A stretch of DNA of 52,614 nucleotides from an uncultured Bacteroidales bacterium (GCA_905234645.1 CAJOIS010000031.1:1-52614), one strand, 5' to 3'; counted from the first letter of the stretch, positions 31,493-39,819 are shown. Numbers and translations are program-made. The notes: a model not told the origin generated them from the sequence alone.

Positions 31493-32953
31493 ATGAAAAA
31501 AAACTCTATTCTTGCTTCACTATTGCTATTTCTTGCTTCTTCGCTTTTCGCCCAAACTAGAACCACCGTTTACGGCAACCTCGGCGTGGAGAACGTGAAC
31601 ATCAGCATCGTGAACACCCCATACGGCACCAGCACCGATGCCAAAGGGCGTTACGAACTGCCGCTTTTCGACCGCTCGGAGACCGTCAACCTTTATTATT
31701 CGTGCATCGGCTATCAGGATACGGTAGTGAGTCTCACGCCAAGACAATTACAGCGCGATTCCATCAACGTCAGTTTCCGTATGCACAAGATGAGTTACGA
31801 CCTTCAGGAAGTTGGGGTTTCGGCAAGCAAAGACTTTTACCGCTCTGGTTCCAACCGCAACATCGCCGACATCGCGTTTTTGGATGGGAAAATCTACCTT
31901 TTGGAAAACAAGCCCAAGACCTCATCGATGGTCGTCCTCGACACCGAAGGCGTTGTGCAAACCCACAAGGACTTCGACCAACTCTTTGAAAAGCTCCACA
32001 TTGACGCTTTCGATGACCTCATTCTTGTCGGGCGGGACAGTTGCTTGCAGGTATATCTTGATGAAAAACAGGGCATTTTGCCCGTTTCCACCTTCTCGCG
32101 CGATGATTACCGCAACAAACTCCTCAAAATTGTGTGCGAGTACAACGGGGCTTACATCGTTAGGACCATCGTTCACGACCGAGGACTTTACTGGCTCAAA
32201 TTCAACCACGGCAAAAGCCAGGATTTCCTTTACATGAAAAAAGGCGGCTCCATGGAGAAGCCCCAATATTTATGCAGTTTCATCGACACCCTCGGCTACC
32301 GCGCCTGCCAGTCGCAATGGATGAAAATCCAAAACGAATACCATCAGGCGATGGCGGAAAACTTCACCCTCGAGTCCATCTACGATGAGAACGGGGATGG
32401 GAATCCAGTGCGCGAAGGAGAAAGCATAACTTCCATGAGCATCAAAAAAGCGGAACGAGGAAGTCCAGGCATCGACCTCATCAACGAGGGGATATGGGAC
32501 GGGAATTTGGTACGCTTGGCAGAAACCCCAACCTTGCTTGGAATGATACAATGGTATTGCTCCATGCTGGCCAAAAAGGAATTCCAGATTGTCCCCTTGA
32601 AAGTCAACGGCATGCTTCAATTCGTTGGCCTCGACAACCGTGAAATCGTGGAAATCGGCCCCGACTTCAAAGTGGCGAAAAGACAGCAACTGAAAATCAC
32701 TTCGGGAGAGCAATACTTCAAAAACGAGTTCCTCACCGACAAGGACAAGGGCAAGGTATATGGTTTGTTTGAGAAAGACGGGATGAGTTACATCGGCCTC
32801 TACGACCCTGAAGCAGGCACAGTCGGCATGGGACAAAAGGCCAGCAAAAAGATTTTTCCAAGGGTATTCAAGGTGCATGGCGGCTATGCCTACAGCGTGT
32901 TTTTCGATTCGGGGAGCAACCGCGGGGTGATTAGTCGGGTGAAGATAGAATAG
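31493..32953 (+). CDS. Secreted CarboxypepD_reg plus beta-propeller-like protein, second copy
   Basis: Exported protein of 486 residues with the same plan as the gene at 28916: signal peptide (FLASSLFAQ), a CarboxypepD_reg-like domain at about 22-108 (GTSTDAKGRYELPL; YSCIGYQDTVVSL; the characteristic LQEVGVSA at its end), then propeller-like strands (NIADIAFLDGKIYLLEN; DAFDDLILVGRDSCLQVY; VFKVHGGYAYSVFFDSG). It begins seven bases after the frameshifted esterase-like gene, so the two are probably one operon. Function unknown. Confidence 0.72.
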   Translation: MKKNSILASLLLFLASSLFAQTRTTVYGNLGVENVNISIVNTPYGTSTDAKGRYELPLFDRSETVNLYYSCIGYQDTVVSLTPRQLQRDSINVSFRMHKMSYDLQEVGVSASKDFYRSGSNRNIADIAFLDGKIYLLENKPKTSSMVVLDTEGVVQTHKDFDQLFEKLHIDAFDDLILVGRDSCLQVYLDEKQGILPVSTFSRDDYRNKLLKIVCEYNGAYIVRTIVHDRGLYWLKFNHGKSQDFLYMKKGGSMEKPQYLCSFIDTLGYRACQSQWMKIQNEYHQAMAENFTLESIYDENGDGNPVREGESITSMSIKKAERGSPGIDLINEGIWDGNLVRLAETPTLLGMIQWYCSMLAKKEFQIVPLKVNGMLQFVGLDNREIVEIGPDFKVAKRQQLKITSGEQYFKNEFLTDKDKGKVYGLFEKDGMSYIGLYDPEAGTVGMGQKASKKIFPRVFKVHGGYAYSVFFDSGSNRGVISRVKIE

Positions 32954-32983
32954 GTTTTCGGGGACAGCAATATGGTTTTTCAC

Positions 32984-32991
32984 TATATTTG
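32984..32991 (+). promoter_or_regulatory. -7 promoter box for lipoprotein gene
   Basis: TATATTTG, 31 bases before ATG 33022. Confidence 0.6.
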
Positions 32992-33021
32992 CCTCGTCAA
33001 ACCAATCAAATCCATTTCAAC

Positions 33022-33555
33022 ATGAAAAAACTATTCATCTTTATCGCCATAGCATTCACCATGGTGGCTTGCAACAACAACGGCAGCAACAGCAGCAGTA
33101 ACAACAACACACAAAACACTGACAACAAAGCAGACACGGAAGAAACCGTCAGCGCAACAGAAGCTTCGGCAGAGCTAGGCAAGGCGTTTCTGGAAAACTT
33201 CTACCAAGGTTTGGCCGAAGTTATATGGGAAGAGGGAGACCGTGAATATGTAAGCGAACATGTCACACCCAACGCCAAACAGTTTCTGATCGACCAATAT
33301 GAATATGATTGTCCAGAAGGCGAAGAACGCATGGCACTTTGGCTGTTCTCCTATCAAGGTGGCGGGGATGTAGGCGGCACCTGCAAACGCACCATTGAAC
33401 CTGTTGACGGACTTACGTATAGGGTAACCAATGACTACTATGAAGATGATGGCAAAATGACCTATCAATACATTGTCAGTCTTGGACTTGTCAAGGATGG
33501 AGACACATTCAAAATCAATTCCATTACACCAGAAGGAGAAAGCTACTTTAACTAA
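33022..33555 (+). CDS. Small lipoprotein with Asn/Ser-rich linker
   Basis: Lipoprotein of 177 residues. The signal ends in a lipobox (TMVACN, Cys16), followed by a low-complexity Asn/Ser/Thr stretch (about 17-36) and an acidic linker that would hold the folded part away from the membrane. The remaining 130 residues form a compact alpha/beta domain (EASAELGKAFLENFYQGL; TYRVTNDYYEDDGKMTYQY; VKDGDTFKINSITPEG) resembling small lipoproteins with an NTF2- or DUF3828-like fold; this is an inference from strand pattern only. It has its own promoter and is followed by a hairpin. Confidence 0.75.
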   Translation: MKKLFIFIAIAFTMVACNNNGSNSSSNNNTQNTDNKADTEETVSATEASAELGKAFLENFYQGLAEVIWEEGDREYVSEHVTPNAKQFLIDQYEYDCPEGEERMALWLFSYQGGGDVGGTCKRTIEPVDGLTYRVTNDYYEDDGKMTYQYIVSLGLVKDGDTFKINSITPEGESYFN

Positions 33556-33587
33556 CCCTTGAAGGAAACCATTTAAAGAATTCTAAT

Positions 33588-33614
33588 AAAGACCCTTCCA
33601 GCCGGAGGGTCTTT
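33588..33614 (+). terminator. Hairpin between lipoprotein and malQ
   Basis: AAAGACCCT pairs with AGGGTCTTT across a 9-base loop. It ends five bases before the malQ start, so it is either the lipoprotein terminator or a structure in the malQ leader; the T-run is short. Confidence 0.6.
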
Positions 33615-33619
33615 GTGCC

Positions 33620-35503
33620 ATGAAAACGCAATTCAGGTTAAGATACGACAGCCGCTGGGGCGAGGAACTGTTCCTCACAGGAAACACAACAGAATTAGGT
33701 CTTTGGAACCCCAACAAAGCCGTTCCGATGGAATATGTGGGGCCTGGGATTTGGTCGGTGGAAACCGACGTAACGCCAACAGCCGAATACAAATATTTCA
33801 TCCGCGAAAACAGCAAAATCCGTTGGGAGGAAGGCTCCAATCGCATCCTGCCCAGGGGAAAGGACCGCACGTGGGATTGGTTTGGCCTCACAGAACGCCA
33901 GACGATGAAAGGCGTGGCGGTGCCGTTGTTCAGCCTGCGCACGGAAGATGATTTCGGCATCGGTGAATTTGCCGACTTGCCTATATTAGGCGACTGGTGC
34001 ATAGCCAACGGCATGAAAATCATCCAAATCCTGCCCATCAACGATACGACGGCACATTTTGATTGGCGCGATTCTTATCCTTATAATGCCATCTCAGCAT
34101 TTGCATTGAATCCAGTTTATCTCAACCTCGAACAACTGGGAATCAAGGAAGACGCAGCTTTCAAACGGACACGCACTATGCTCAACGGGAAGGACTTTGT
34201 TGATTATCCCAAAATGCTGAAAGCCAAATGGAAATACTTCCAAACCGCCTTTGAACATCAATGGACGACGGTGAAAGACAACGAGGATTTCAAGCAATTC
34301 TGCAACGACAACACCGATTGGCTCCCCGATTATGCCCAATATTGCGCCGAGCGCGACGGCAACAGCACGGAGATCCACTTTTTTCTGCAATACCACTGCG
34401 ACAAACAACTCCGCGAGGCCGTTAAGGCTTTACACGACAAAGGCATTATGCTGAAAGGCGACATTCCGATTGGGGTATATCCCTCCGGAGTGGACGTGAA
34501 ATCGCACCCCGAATTGTTCAACCTTGACGTGCAAGTGGGCGCGCCGCCCGATGACTTCTCCGCCGAGGGACAAAACTGGGGCTTCCCGTCCTACAACTGG
34601 GAGGCTATGGCCAAGGACGGCTACGCCTGGTGGCAACGCCGCCTGCAGGTAATGGCGCGCTATTTCGATGCATATAGAATTGACCACATCTTGGGCTTCT
34701 TTCGCATCTGGGAGATTCCAAAGACGGCCAAGTCGGGCTTGTTGGGACATTTCAGCCCCGCCCTACCTTTGAGTGTGGAAGAAATTGAAAACCAAGGCTT
34801 CCATTTCATCAAAAGCAAGCATGTGAAGAAAGGCGTAGATACCCTTTTCATCCCTGTGCCCAACGAGAAAGACAAATACATCCCGCGCATCGAACTGCAA
34901 AAAACCAAGGTATACGAAGCCCTCAACGATGAGCAAAAACAAACCATCGATGCCATTTATGAGGATTTCTACTTCCATCGTCACAATGACTTCTGGAAGC
35001 AAAAAGCCTTGGAAAAGTTGCCTGCCCTTATCCATGCAACACCCATGATTGCCTGCGGCGAGGACCTCGGCATGATTCCCGCCTGCGTCCCTGAGGTGAT
35101 GCAGGAATTAGGCATTATGAGCCTTGAAGTGCAACGTATGCCCAAAGTGTTCGGCCATCAATTTGTGCAGACCGAAGATCTACCCGAGAACTGCGTCTAT
35201 ACCACAGGCACCCACGACATGCCGACGCTACGCGGCTGGCTGACCGAAGACCGCGTCCGCACCCGACAGTTCCTCGACAGCCTCGACCTCGACGACCGCA
35301 AAGTCACTGCCAAGACCATCAAAAAGGTGATGGACAAGCATTTGGATAGTCCATCAAAGTGGAACATTTATCCGTTGCAAGACCTGTTGGACAGGGACGA
35401 AAGAAATTGGTCGCCCAACCCTGTGGACGACCAAATCAATGTTCCTGCAAATGCCAAAAACCAATGGAAATGGCGGATGCGGATGTCTTTGGAAAAACTA
35501 TGA
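33620..35503 (+). CDS. malQ: 4-alpha-glucanotransferase (GH77) with N-terminal CBM20
   Basis: Disproportionates malto-oligosaccharides in glycogen or starch use. The 627-residue protein has one starch-binding CBM20 module (about 1-90: FRLRYDSRWGEELFLTGNT, GLWNP, YKYFIRENSKIRWEEG) and a GH77 catalytic domain. Active-site segments are DAYRIDHILGFFRIWEIP (nucleophile Asp in RID), CGEDLGMIP (acid/base Glu) and TGTHDMPTLRGW (third acid). Bacteroides homologs are commonly near 890 residues with two CBM20 modules; this one has a single module and a shorter segment before FFLQYH, so it is a compact version. It is convergent with the next gene, with one base between the stop codons. Confidence 0.93.
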   Translation: MKTQFRLRYDSRWGEELFLTGNTTELGLWNPNKAVPMEYVGPGIWSVETDVTPTAEYKYFIRENSKIRWEEGSNRILPRGKDRTWDWFGLTERQTMKGVAVPLFSLRTEDDFGIGEFADLPILGDWCIANGMKIIQILPINDTTAHFDWRDSYPYNAISAFALNPVYLNLEQLGIKEDAAFKRTRTMLNGKDFVDYPKMLKAKWKYFQTAFEHQWTTVKDNEDFKQFCNDNTDWLPDYAQYCAERDGNSTEIHFFLQYHCDKQLREAVKALHDKGIMLKGDIPIGVYPSGVDVKSHPELFNLDVQVGAPPDDFSAEGQNWGFPSYNWEAMAKDGYAWWQRRLQVMARYFDAYRIDHILGFFRIWEIPKTAKSGLLGHFSPALPLSVEEIENQGFHFIKSKHVKKGVDTLFIPVPNEKDKYIPRIELQKTKVYEALNDEQKQTIDAIYEDFYFHRHNDFWKQKALEKLPALIHATPMIACGEDLGMIPACVPEVMQELGIMSLEVQRMPKVFGHQFVQTEDLPENCVYTTGTHDMPTLRGWLTEDRVRTRQFLDSLDLDDRKVTAKTIKKVMDKHLDSPSKWNIYPLQDLLDRDERNWSPNPVDDQINVPANAKNQWKWRMRMSLEKL

Positions 35504-35504
35504 C

Positions 35505-36344
35505 TTACAGCACATCGTGGCTAATTTCCGAGCCACCCGTACATTCGCTACCTGTGGTAGAGGCATTGCCCGTATAGTGCAGTTCGCTACCACCTGAAAG
35601 ACGCGCTTTGATACTGCCGTCACTATGAATGTATGCCGCACTGCCTCCCGACATATCACCAATAAATTGATTGCAAACAAGGCCATACCTGTTTCCGACA
35701 ACTTTTTTCGCGATACTGCTTGAGCCTGACAAATAAGCATCAAGGTTGACGACATCACCTTCAAGAATGACATCCGAGGCGCCACTTAACTCGAGGTCCA
35801 AATCGGTGGCGGTCACATGACCCTTAACATTAGAACCACCTGACAGTTCCATCTCGATTTCGTCAGCATCAATGTCGCCATAGAAATCTGAGGAGCCCGA
35901 AAGTTCAATCTCAACTTGGTCGGCATCGATGTCGCCATGGAATTCTGATGCACCAGACAAGTTAACTTCAACCTTTTCGCCGTCAAGGCCATACTCCGAA
36001 TGGAATTCAGAAGCACCCGACAAGTCAACACTCGTCAATTCGGTGTTGTAGGGAAGAACCACTTTCATATCCGAGCCATAGCTGTTAGCCAAAGGTTTAA
36101 GTTTGATAACCAATTTGTTACCATCCATTTCCACAACGACATTCGGCATGACATTTTCGCCTGCCGTGACGGTAATCTGTGTGGCCGCATCGCTGACGGT
36201 AATTTCAAACGAATTATGAACTTCAAGTTCTGTGTAAGTAGCTGAGATGTCGAAATCCTTAGTGATAGGGTCGCCCGCATACTTGGAGCAACAGCTAAAC
36301 GCTAACAAAACAAGAGTTGAAAGAATGAAAAGGTGTTTTTTCAT
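35505..36344 (-). CDS. Head-GIN (DUF2807) repetitive beta-helix lipoprotein
   Basis: Putative envelope lipoprotein of 279 residues. A lipobox (LLAFSC, Cys18) is followed by the head-GIN pattern DISATYTELEVHNSFEITVSD and then by about ten short repeats of the form VEIELSGSSDFYGDIDAD / LDLELSGASDV, in which L-S-G-A/G-S recurs every 17-20 residues. This is a right-handed parallel beta-helix typical of DUF2807 proteins. Function is unknown; adhesion or binding is usually suggested. The internal DNA repeats make this region prone to expansion or contraction. Confidence 0.85.
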   Translation of the reverse strand: MKKHLFILSTLVLLAFSCCSKYAGDPITKDFDISATYTELEVHNSFEITVSDAATQITVTAGENVMPNVVVEMDGNKLVIKLKPLANSYGSDMKVVLPYNTELTSVDLSGASEFHSEYGLDGEKVEVNLSGASEFHGDIDADQVEIELSGSSDFYGDIDADEIEMELSGGSNVKGHVTATDLDLELSGASDVILEGDVVNLDAYLSGSSSIAKKVVGNRYGLVCNQFIGDMSGGSAAYIHSDGSIKARLSGGSELHYTGNASTTGSECTGGSEISHDVL

Positions 36345-36502
36345 GATTGATTATCTGCCGGTTATACCCCATCGGCTCGTCGGGTTTAACAGAATTGTTT
36401 TATTACACGGCTGCAAAGAAACAAGAACGTCTTGACAACCGTTTTCACATAACGGAAGATTGAACAAAATAGTATTTTTGTCACCATTTCAAGAAAAAAT
36501 CT

Positions 36503-36510
36503 TATTTTTG
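36503..36510 (+). promoter_or_regulatory. -7 promoter box for deoC
   Basis: TATTTTTG with TTTG 22 bases upstream (36477-36480), 20 bases before ATG 36531. Confidence 0.7.
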
Positions 36511-36530
36511 AAGCCCAAATACAAACCATC

Positions 36531-37376
36531 ATGAAATTCAAACCATACAACCATAGCGAAGAAGCACTGAATGAGCGCATCAGGCTCATCGTCAACGAAG
36601 AGAAGAAAAAAGGCAGCGAGAAGGAAGCCCTGCGCACCATCTTCCAAAGCATCGACTTCACCACCTTGGAGGCCTTCGACAACGAGGCCAAAATCAAGGA
36701 CTTCTGCGATAAAGCCTTGGCCTTCCCAAAACAGAAGCCGCACCTCAGCGTGCCCGCCATCTGCATCTATAGCCCCTTCATCCGTCAGGCCAAGCAACAG
36801 CTTGAAGGCAGCGGTATCCGCGTGGCCACGGTGGCCTGCGCCTTCCCCTCGGGCATGATGCCCTTTGACTTGAAAGTCAAGGAAGTGGAGTATTGCGTCA
36901 ACGAAGGCGCCGATGAGGTGGATATGGTCATCTCGCGCGGTACCTTCCTCGCTGGACACTATGACGAGGTCTTCGACGAAATCAAGACCATCAAGGCGAC
37001 CTGCGGCGACAAGGCCCACCTGAAAGTCATCCTTGAGACGGGCGAGCTGAAGACCGTGCAGAACATCCGCAAGGCCAGCGAACTGGCCATCCTCGCCGGT
37101 GCCGACTTCATCAAGACCTCGACAGGCAAGGTGCCGGTGGCCGCCACACCACTTGCCTCCATCATTATGATTGATACCATAAAGGAATACTACGAAGCCA
37201 CAGGCAAGAAGGTCGGCTTCAAGCCTGCTGGTGGCATGAAGACCCCCGAAGACGCCCTTACATATTATTATCTCGTGAAAAACATCCTCGGCGAGCCATG
37301 GCTCAACCCGAACCTCTTCCGCGTGGGCACGAGCCGCTTGGCCGGACTGATCCTTGAACAAATAAACAAATGCTGA
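36531..37376 (+). CDS. deoC: Deoxyribose-phosphate aldolase
   Basis: Splits 2-deoxyribose 5-phosphate to glyceraldehyde 3-phosphate and acetaldehyde in deoxynucleoside breakdown. The 281-residue TIM barrel has the family segments SGIRVATVACAFPSG (about 101-115), the Asp in EGADEVDMVISRG, the KVILETGEL strand, the Schiff-base lysine in ADFIKTSTGK and the second active lysine in GFKPAGGMK. It is longer than the 250-260-residue enteric enzyme because of an N-terminal extension, as in other Bacteroidota. Its last codon and TGA stop belong to a GAATGCGGAATT-type repeat (37373-37480). First gene of a short run with osmC-like, thioesterase and TSCPD genes. Confidence 0.95.
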   Translation: MKFKPYNHSEEALNERIRLIVNEEKKKGSEKEALRTIFQSIDFTTLEAFDNEAKIKDFCDKALAFPKQKPHLSVPAICIYSPFIRQAKQQLEGSGIRVATVACAFPSGMMPFDLKVKEVEYCVNEGADEVDMVISRGTFLAGHYDEVFDEIKTIKATCGDKAHLKVILETGELKTVQNIRKASELAILAGADFIKTSTGKVPVAATPLASIIMIDTIKEYYEATGKKVGFKPAGGMKTPEDALTYYYLVKNILGEPWLNPNLFRVGTSRLAGLILEQINKC

Positions 37377-37480
37377 ATGCGGAATTATGAAATCGAAGAT
37401 TCAGCGAAGCTAATGCGGAATAGGGCGAAGCCCAGCAGCGCATCGCGACATTCAGCATTCCGAATTCAGCATTCCGAATT
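37373..37480. repeat. GAATGCGGAATT / ATTCCGAATTCAGCATTC repeat between deoC and osmC-like gene
   Basis: Second member of the family at 27370-27440. It opens with the same CTGAATGCGGAATTATGA string, then is interrupted at 37389-37414 by the same 26-base motif that interrupts a hairpin element at 9540-9565, and closes with two ATTCAGCATTCCGAATT words. It supplies the deoC stop and ends 12 bases before the next start. Confidence 0.88.
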
Positions 37481-37492
37481 AAAAAATACAAT

Positions 37493-37888
37493 ATGGCAAC
37501 AATAAAAGGAACCTATAAGGGCAATCTCCGTAACGAGATGACCCATGTACAGTCGGGTAACACCATCCTTACCGACGCCCCCACCGATAACCACGGCAAA
37601 GGCGAAGCCTTCTCGCCCACCGACCTCGCCTGCGCGGCCCTCGCCGGCTGCATGATGACCATCATGGGCATCAGCGCGCAAGGCCACGGTACCACCTATA
37701 CTGTGAAGAAGACCATGAACGCCGACCCGCGCCGCATCGGGCAGATCGACATCGTGTTCAACTTCCCTGCCAAGGAATACACCGAAAAGCAAAAATCCCT
37801 GCTTTGGGCTGCCGCCGAAAGCTGTCCTGTAGGCCGCTCGCTGCATCCCGATGTCATCGTCAACATCACCATGAATTTCCAAGGCTGA
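37493..37888 (+). CDS. OsmC family protein
   Basis: Small cytoplasmic peroxidase-like protein of 131 residues. The two family cysteines are present: LACAALAGCMMTIMG (Cys near 53) and AAESCPVGRSL (Cys near 110), with the FSPTDL segment before the first. OsmC/Ohr proteins reduce organic or lipid peroxides through these cysteines; this stand-alone subgroup is often only annotated OsmC-like. Its stop codon overlaps the start of the next gene by one base (TGATG), showing translational coupling. Confidence 0.88.
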   Translation: MATIKGTYKGNLRNEMTHVQSGNTILTDAPTDNHGKGEAFSPTDLACAALAGCMMTIMGISAQGHGTTYTVKKTMNADPRRIGQIDIVFNFPAKEYTEKQKSLLWAAAESCPVGRSLHPDVIVNITMNFQG

Positions 37889-38268
37889 TGGAATACGATA
37901 ATTTGAAAGGACTCCGCCACAGCGTGCAGCTCGTTGTGGAGCACAAGGATACCGCCGCCGTTTACGGTTCGGGCGCCTTGGAGGTGTTTGCCACCCCAGC
38001 CATGATCGCCCTGATGGAGAAGACCTGCTTGGAAGCTGTAGCCGACAAGATTGGCGAAGGCAACACTACCGTCGGCATCGCCGTCAACATCAAGCACCTG
38101 AAAGCCAGCCCGGTGGGTTCCACTATCCGCTGCGAGGCTGAACTCATCGAGGTGGATCGCCGCCGTTTGATCTTCGAGGTGAAATGCTTTGAGGGAGAAA
38201 CGTTAGTCGGCGAAGGCATCCACGAGAGGTTTGTCGTCGACAGTGAAAAGTTTATGAGCAAGTTTTAA
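37888..38268 (+). CDS. Hotdog-fold thioesterase, FlK-like
   Basis: Predicted acyl-CoA thioesterase of 126 residues. The pattern FATPAMIALMEKTCL ... IKHLKASPVGSTIRCEAEL matches the hotdog family of fluoroacetyl-CoA thioesterase FlK, in which Thr (in ATP), Glu (in LME) and His (in KHL) are catalytic; all three are present. Physiological substrate is unknown; fluoroacetate specificity should not be assumed. ATG 37888 is chosen because it overlaps the osmC-like stop and gives the family N-terminus. Confidence 0.82.
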   Translation: MEYDNLKGLRHSVQLVVEHKDTAAVYGSGALEVFATPAMIALMEKTCLEAVADKIGEGNTTVGIAVNIKHLKASPVGSTIRCEAELIEVDRRRLIFEVKCFEGETLVGEGIHERFVVDSEKFMSKF

Positions 38269-38269
38269 A

Positions 38270-38297
38270 CCGGCCCTTCGACAGGCTCAGGGGCCTT
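38270..38297. repeat. TTCGACAGGCTCAGG repeat between thioesterase and TSCPD genes
   Basis: CGGCCCTTCGACAGGCTCAG with flanking G-rich end, nearly identical to the right-hand copy at 26696-26721. It begins two bases after the thioesterase stop and ends 12 bases before the next start. Confidence 0.85.
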
Positions 38298-38309
38298 AAT
38301 CTTTTAAAT

Positions 38310-38558
38310 ATGAAATACACCTACCGAACCCAAGGCACTTGTAGCCAAGCCATTGAGTTTGAAATCGAGGACGGCATTTTAAAGAACGTGCAGTTCTATG
38401 GCGGCTGCAACGGCAACACCCAAGGTGTCGCCACGCTCGTGGAAGGCATGAAGGCAGAGGACGTCGTCGCCAAGTTGGAAGGCATCCGCTGCGGCTTCAA
38501 GCCCACCTCCTGCCCCGATCAATTGGCCAAGGCCATTAAGAAGGCTTTGGAAAGTTGA
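38310..38558 (+). CDS. TSCPD domain protein (TIGR03905-like)
   Basis: Stand-alone TSCPD protein of 82 residues: YRTQGTCSQAIEFEIEDG at the N-terminus, FYGGCNGNTQGVATLV, and the eponymous CGFKPTSCPDQLAKAI near the C-terminus, with three or four conserved cysteines that could bind metal. The domain is otherwise found at the C-terminus of some B12-dependent ribonucleotide reductases; the free-standing form has no assigned role. Its stop codon lies within an AGTTGAGAGTTCAGAG repeat fragment. Confidence 0.88.
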   Translation: MKYTYRTQGTCSQAIEFEIEDGILKNVQFYGGCNGNTQGVATLVEGMKAEDVVAKLEGIRCGFKPTSCPDQLAKAIKKALES

Positions 38559-38646
38559 GAGTTCAGAGTTTAGAGAAGAAAAGTTGGCACTATTACAATT
38601 TATTGGACTACGTTGCGTTAATAGAACAGATTAAAAACCATCAAAT

Positions 38647-39744
38647 ATGAAAAAACACATCATCTCCGTGGCAGTCTTGGCCATCGCCGTCATGCTGACC
38701 ACTTTTACCAGTTGCAGAAAGCCTGTTGCTGAAGACGACACTCCCGCCAAGGAAGGTCTTTATCTGGGCATCATCGGATTCAACCAAGAACTTTACACCA
38801 TGCCGCTCGGCCTGCTCAACCAAGACACGAAGCACGATTTTGAAAGCTTCGTCGACGGCCTCGCCATGCAAAACGGCACCATCCTCTACCACGCCGTCAA
38901 CACAGGCTTGAACAGCTTGGCCAAAGCTAAGGTGCCGGAGAACCTAATCAACGTGTCGGTGGTGACCTTCACCGACGGTCTTGACCAAGGTTCCATTGCA
39001 CTTTCCGACTTCAATTCGAGTAGCGAATACCTTTCAGCAGTCAATTCAAGAATCACAAACGAACTCATCGGCGGCAACAACATCTCGGCTTATTCCATCG
39101 GTGTGCGTGGTTCGGACGTGGCCGACATTGAAGGCTTCAGCAACAGCCTCAACAAGCTTTCGAGTAGCCCAAGCAATGTCTTCGAAGTCAACGACATGAG
39201 CGAAGCCTCCGACAAGTTTGCCCAAATCGCCCAACAGCTTTACAACCAAAGCACTTTCTACAACGTCTCGTTGAGATTGCCCGTACAGGACCCCAACACC
39301 GTCATCCGTTTCACTTTCGACAACGTGGAAGATGCCTCAGAATCGCAATGCTACATTGAAGGCACCTACATCCGCAACAACGGCATGGCACAGCTGACCG
39401 ACATCCACTATGTCGGCTTGGAGTGCATGTCGGGCTACGCCGTTAACGCTGCCACTGAAAACATCTTCAATGTGTTTTCATTCAAAAACCTCACCGATTT
39501 GAATGGTAACCAGATGAGCACCGACTATGTGAAACAATGGAAATGGATTGAGTCGGTCAGCCAGTGGCAACGCAACAGCGAATTCACGCCTTCGGGCAAC
39601 ACCGAGATCGTCAACGAATACAAGAGCGCCATGATCATGCTCGTGCTTGACTGCTCCAGCTCGCTCGGCGCTGACTTCGTCAACATGAAGACCGCTGCCA
39701 ACTCATTCATCGAGACCTTGAGCGGCAACTACAACGGAAGATAA
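38647..39744 (+). CDS. Lipoprotein with circularly permuted von Willebrand A domain
   Basis: Predicted surface or periplasmic lipoprotein of 365 residues (lipobox TFTSC, Cys23). vWA metal-site (MIDAS) motifs are all present but out of order: the Thr in NGTILYHA (Thr78) and Asp in VVTFTDG (Asp110) come first, and the DxSxS strand (LVLDCSSSLG, Asp335) with its following helix (FVNMKTAANSFIETL) closes the protein. In ordinary vWA domains DxSxS comes first. Between the two halves (about 205-325) is a beta-rich insert. Related proteins probably exist in other Bacteroidota. Ligand unknown. Confidence 0.75.
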   Translation: MKKHIISVAVLAIAVMLTTFTSCRKPVAEDDTPAKEGLYLGIIGFNQELYTMPLGLLNQDTKHDFESFVDGLAMQNGTILYHAVNTGLNSLAKAKVPENLINVSVVTFTDGLDQGSIALSDFNSSSEYLSAVNSRITNELIGGNNISAYSIGVRGSDVADIEGFSNSLNKLSSSPSNVFEVNDMSEASDKFAQIAQQLYNQSTFYNVSLRLPVQDPNTVIRFTFDNVEDASESQCYIEGTYIRNNGMAQLTDIHYVGLECMSGYAVNAATENIFNVFSFKNLTDLNGNQMSTDYVKQWKWIESVSQWQRNSEFTPSGNTEIVNEYKSAMIMLVLDCSSSLGADFVNMKTAANSFIETLSGNYNGR

Positions 39745-39765
39745 AACAAACATAACGTCATAAAC

Positions 39766-39806
39766 AAAAGGGGGAAGTCACCAAAACGGCAACTTTCCTC
39801 TTTTTT
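39766..39806 (+). terminator. Terminator after vWA lipoprotein gene
   Basis: AAAAGGGGGAAGT pairs imperfectly (two G-T pairs) with ACTTTCCTCTTTT across a 13-base loop and runs into six T. The T-run overlaps a TATATTTG box (39806-39813) for the next gene, whose ATG at 39820 would then be almost leaderless. Confidence 0.7.
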
Positions 39807-39819
39807 ATATTTGAACAAC

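Noticed and set aside
35600-36100. Tandem DNA repeat in the DUF2807 gene as a separate repeat element
   Set aside because: The periodicity is explained by the coding of the beta-helix repeats; nucleotide units are too divergent for a simple tandem array.
36413-36420. Possible promoter box TTTCTTTG on the minus strand for the DUF2807 gene
   Set aside because: The second base does not fit TAnnTTTG and no -33 partner is evident, so it was not listed as a feature.
5064-38297. Interpretation of the TTCGACAGGCTCAGG copies as a CRISPR array or insertion-sequence ends
   Set aside because: Copies are scattered, single or in inverted pairs, without regular spacers, and no transposase, RAYT or cas gene is in the window.
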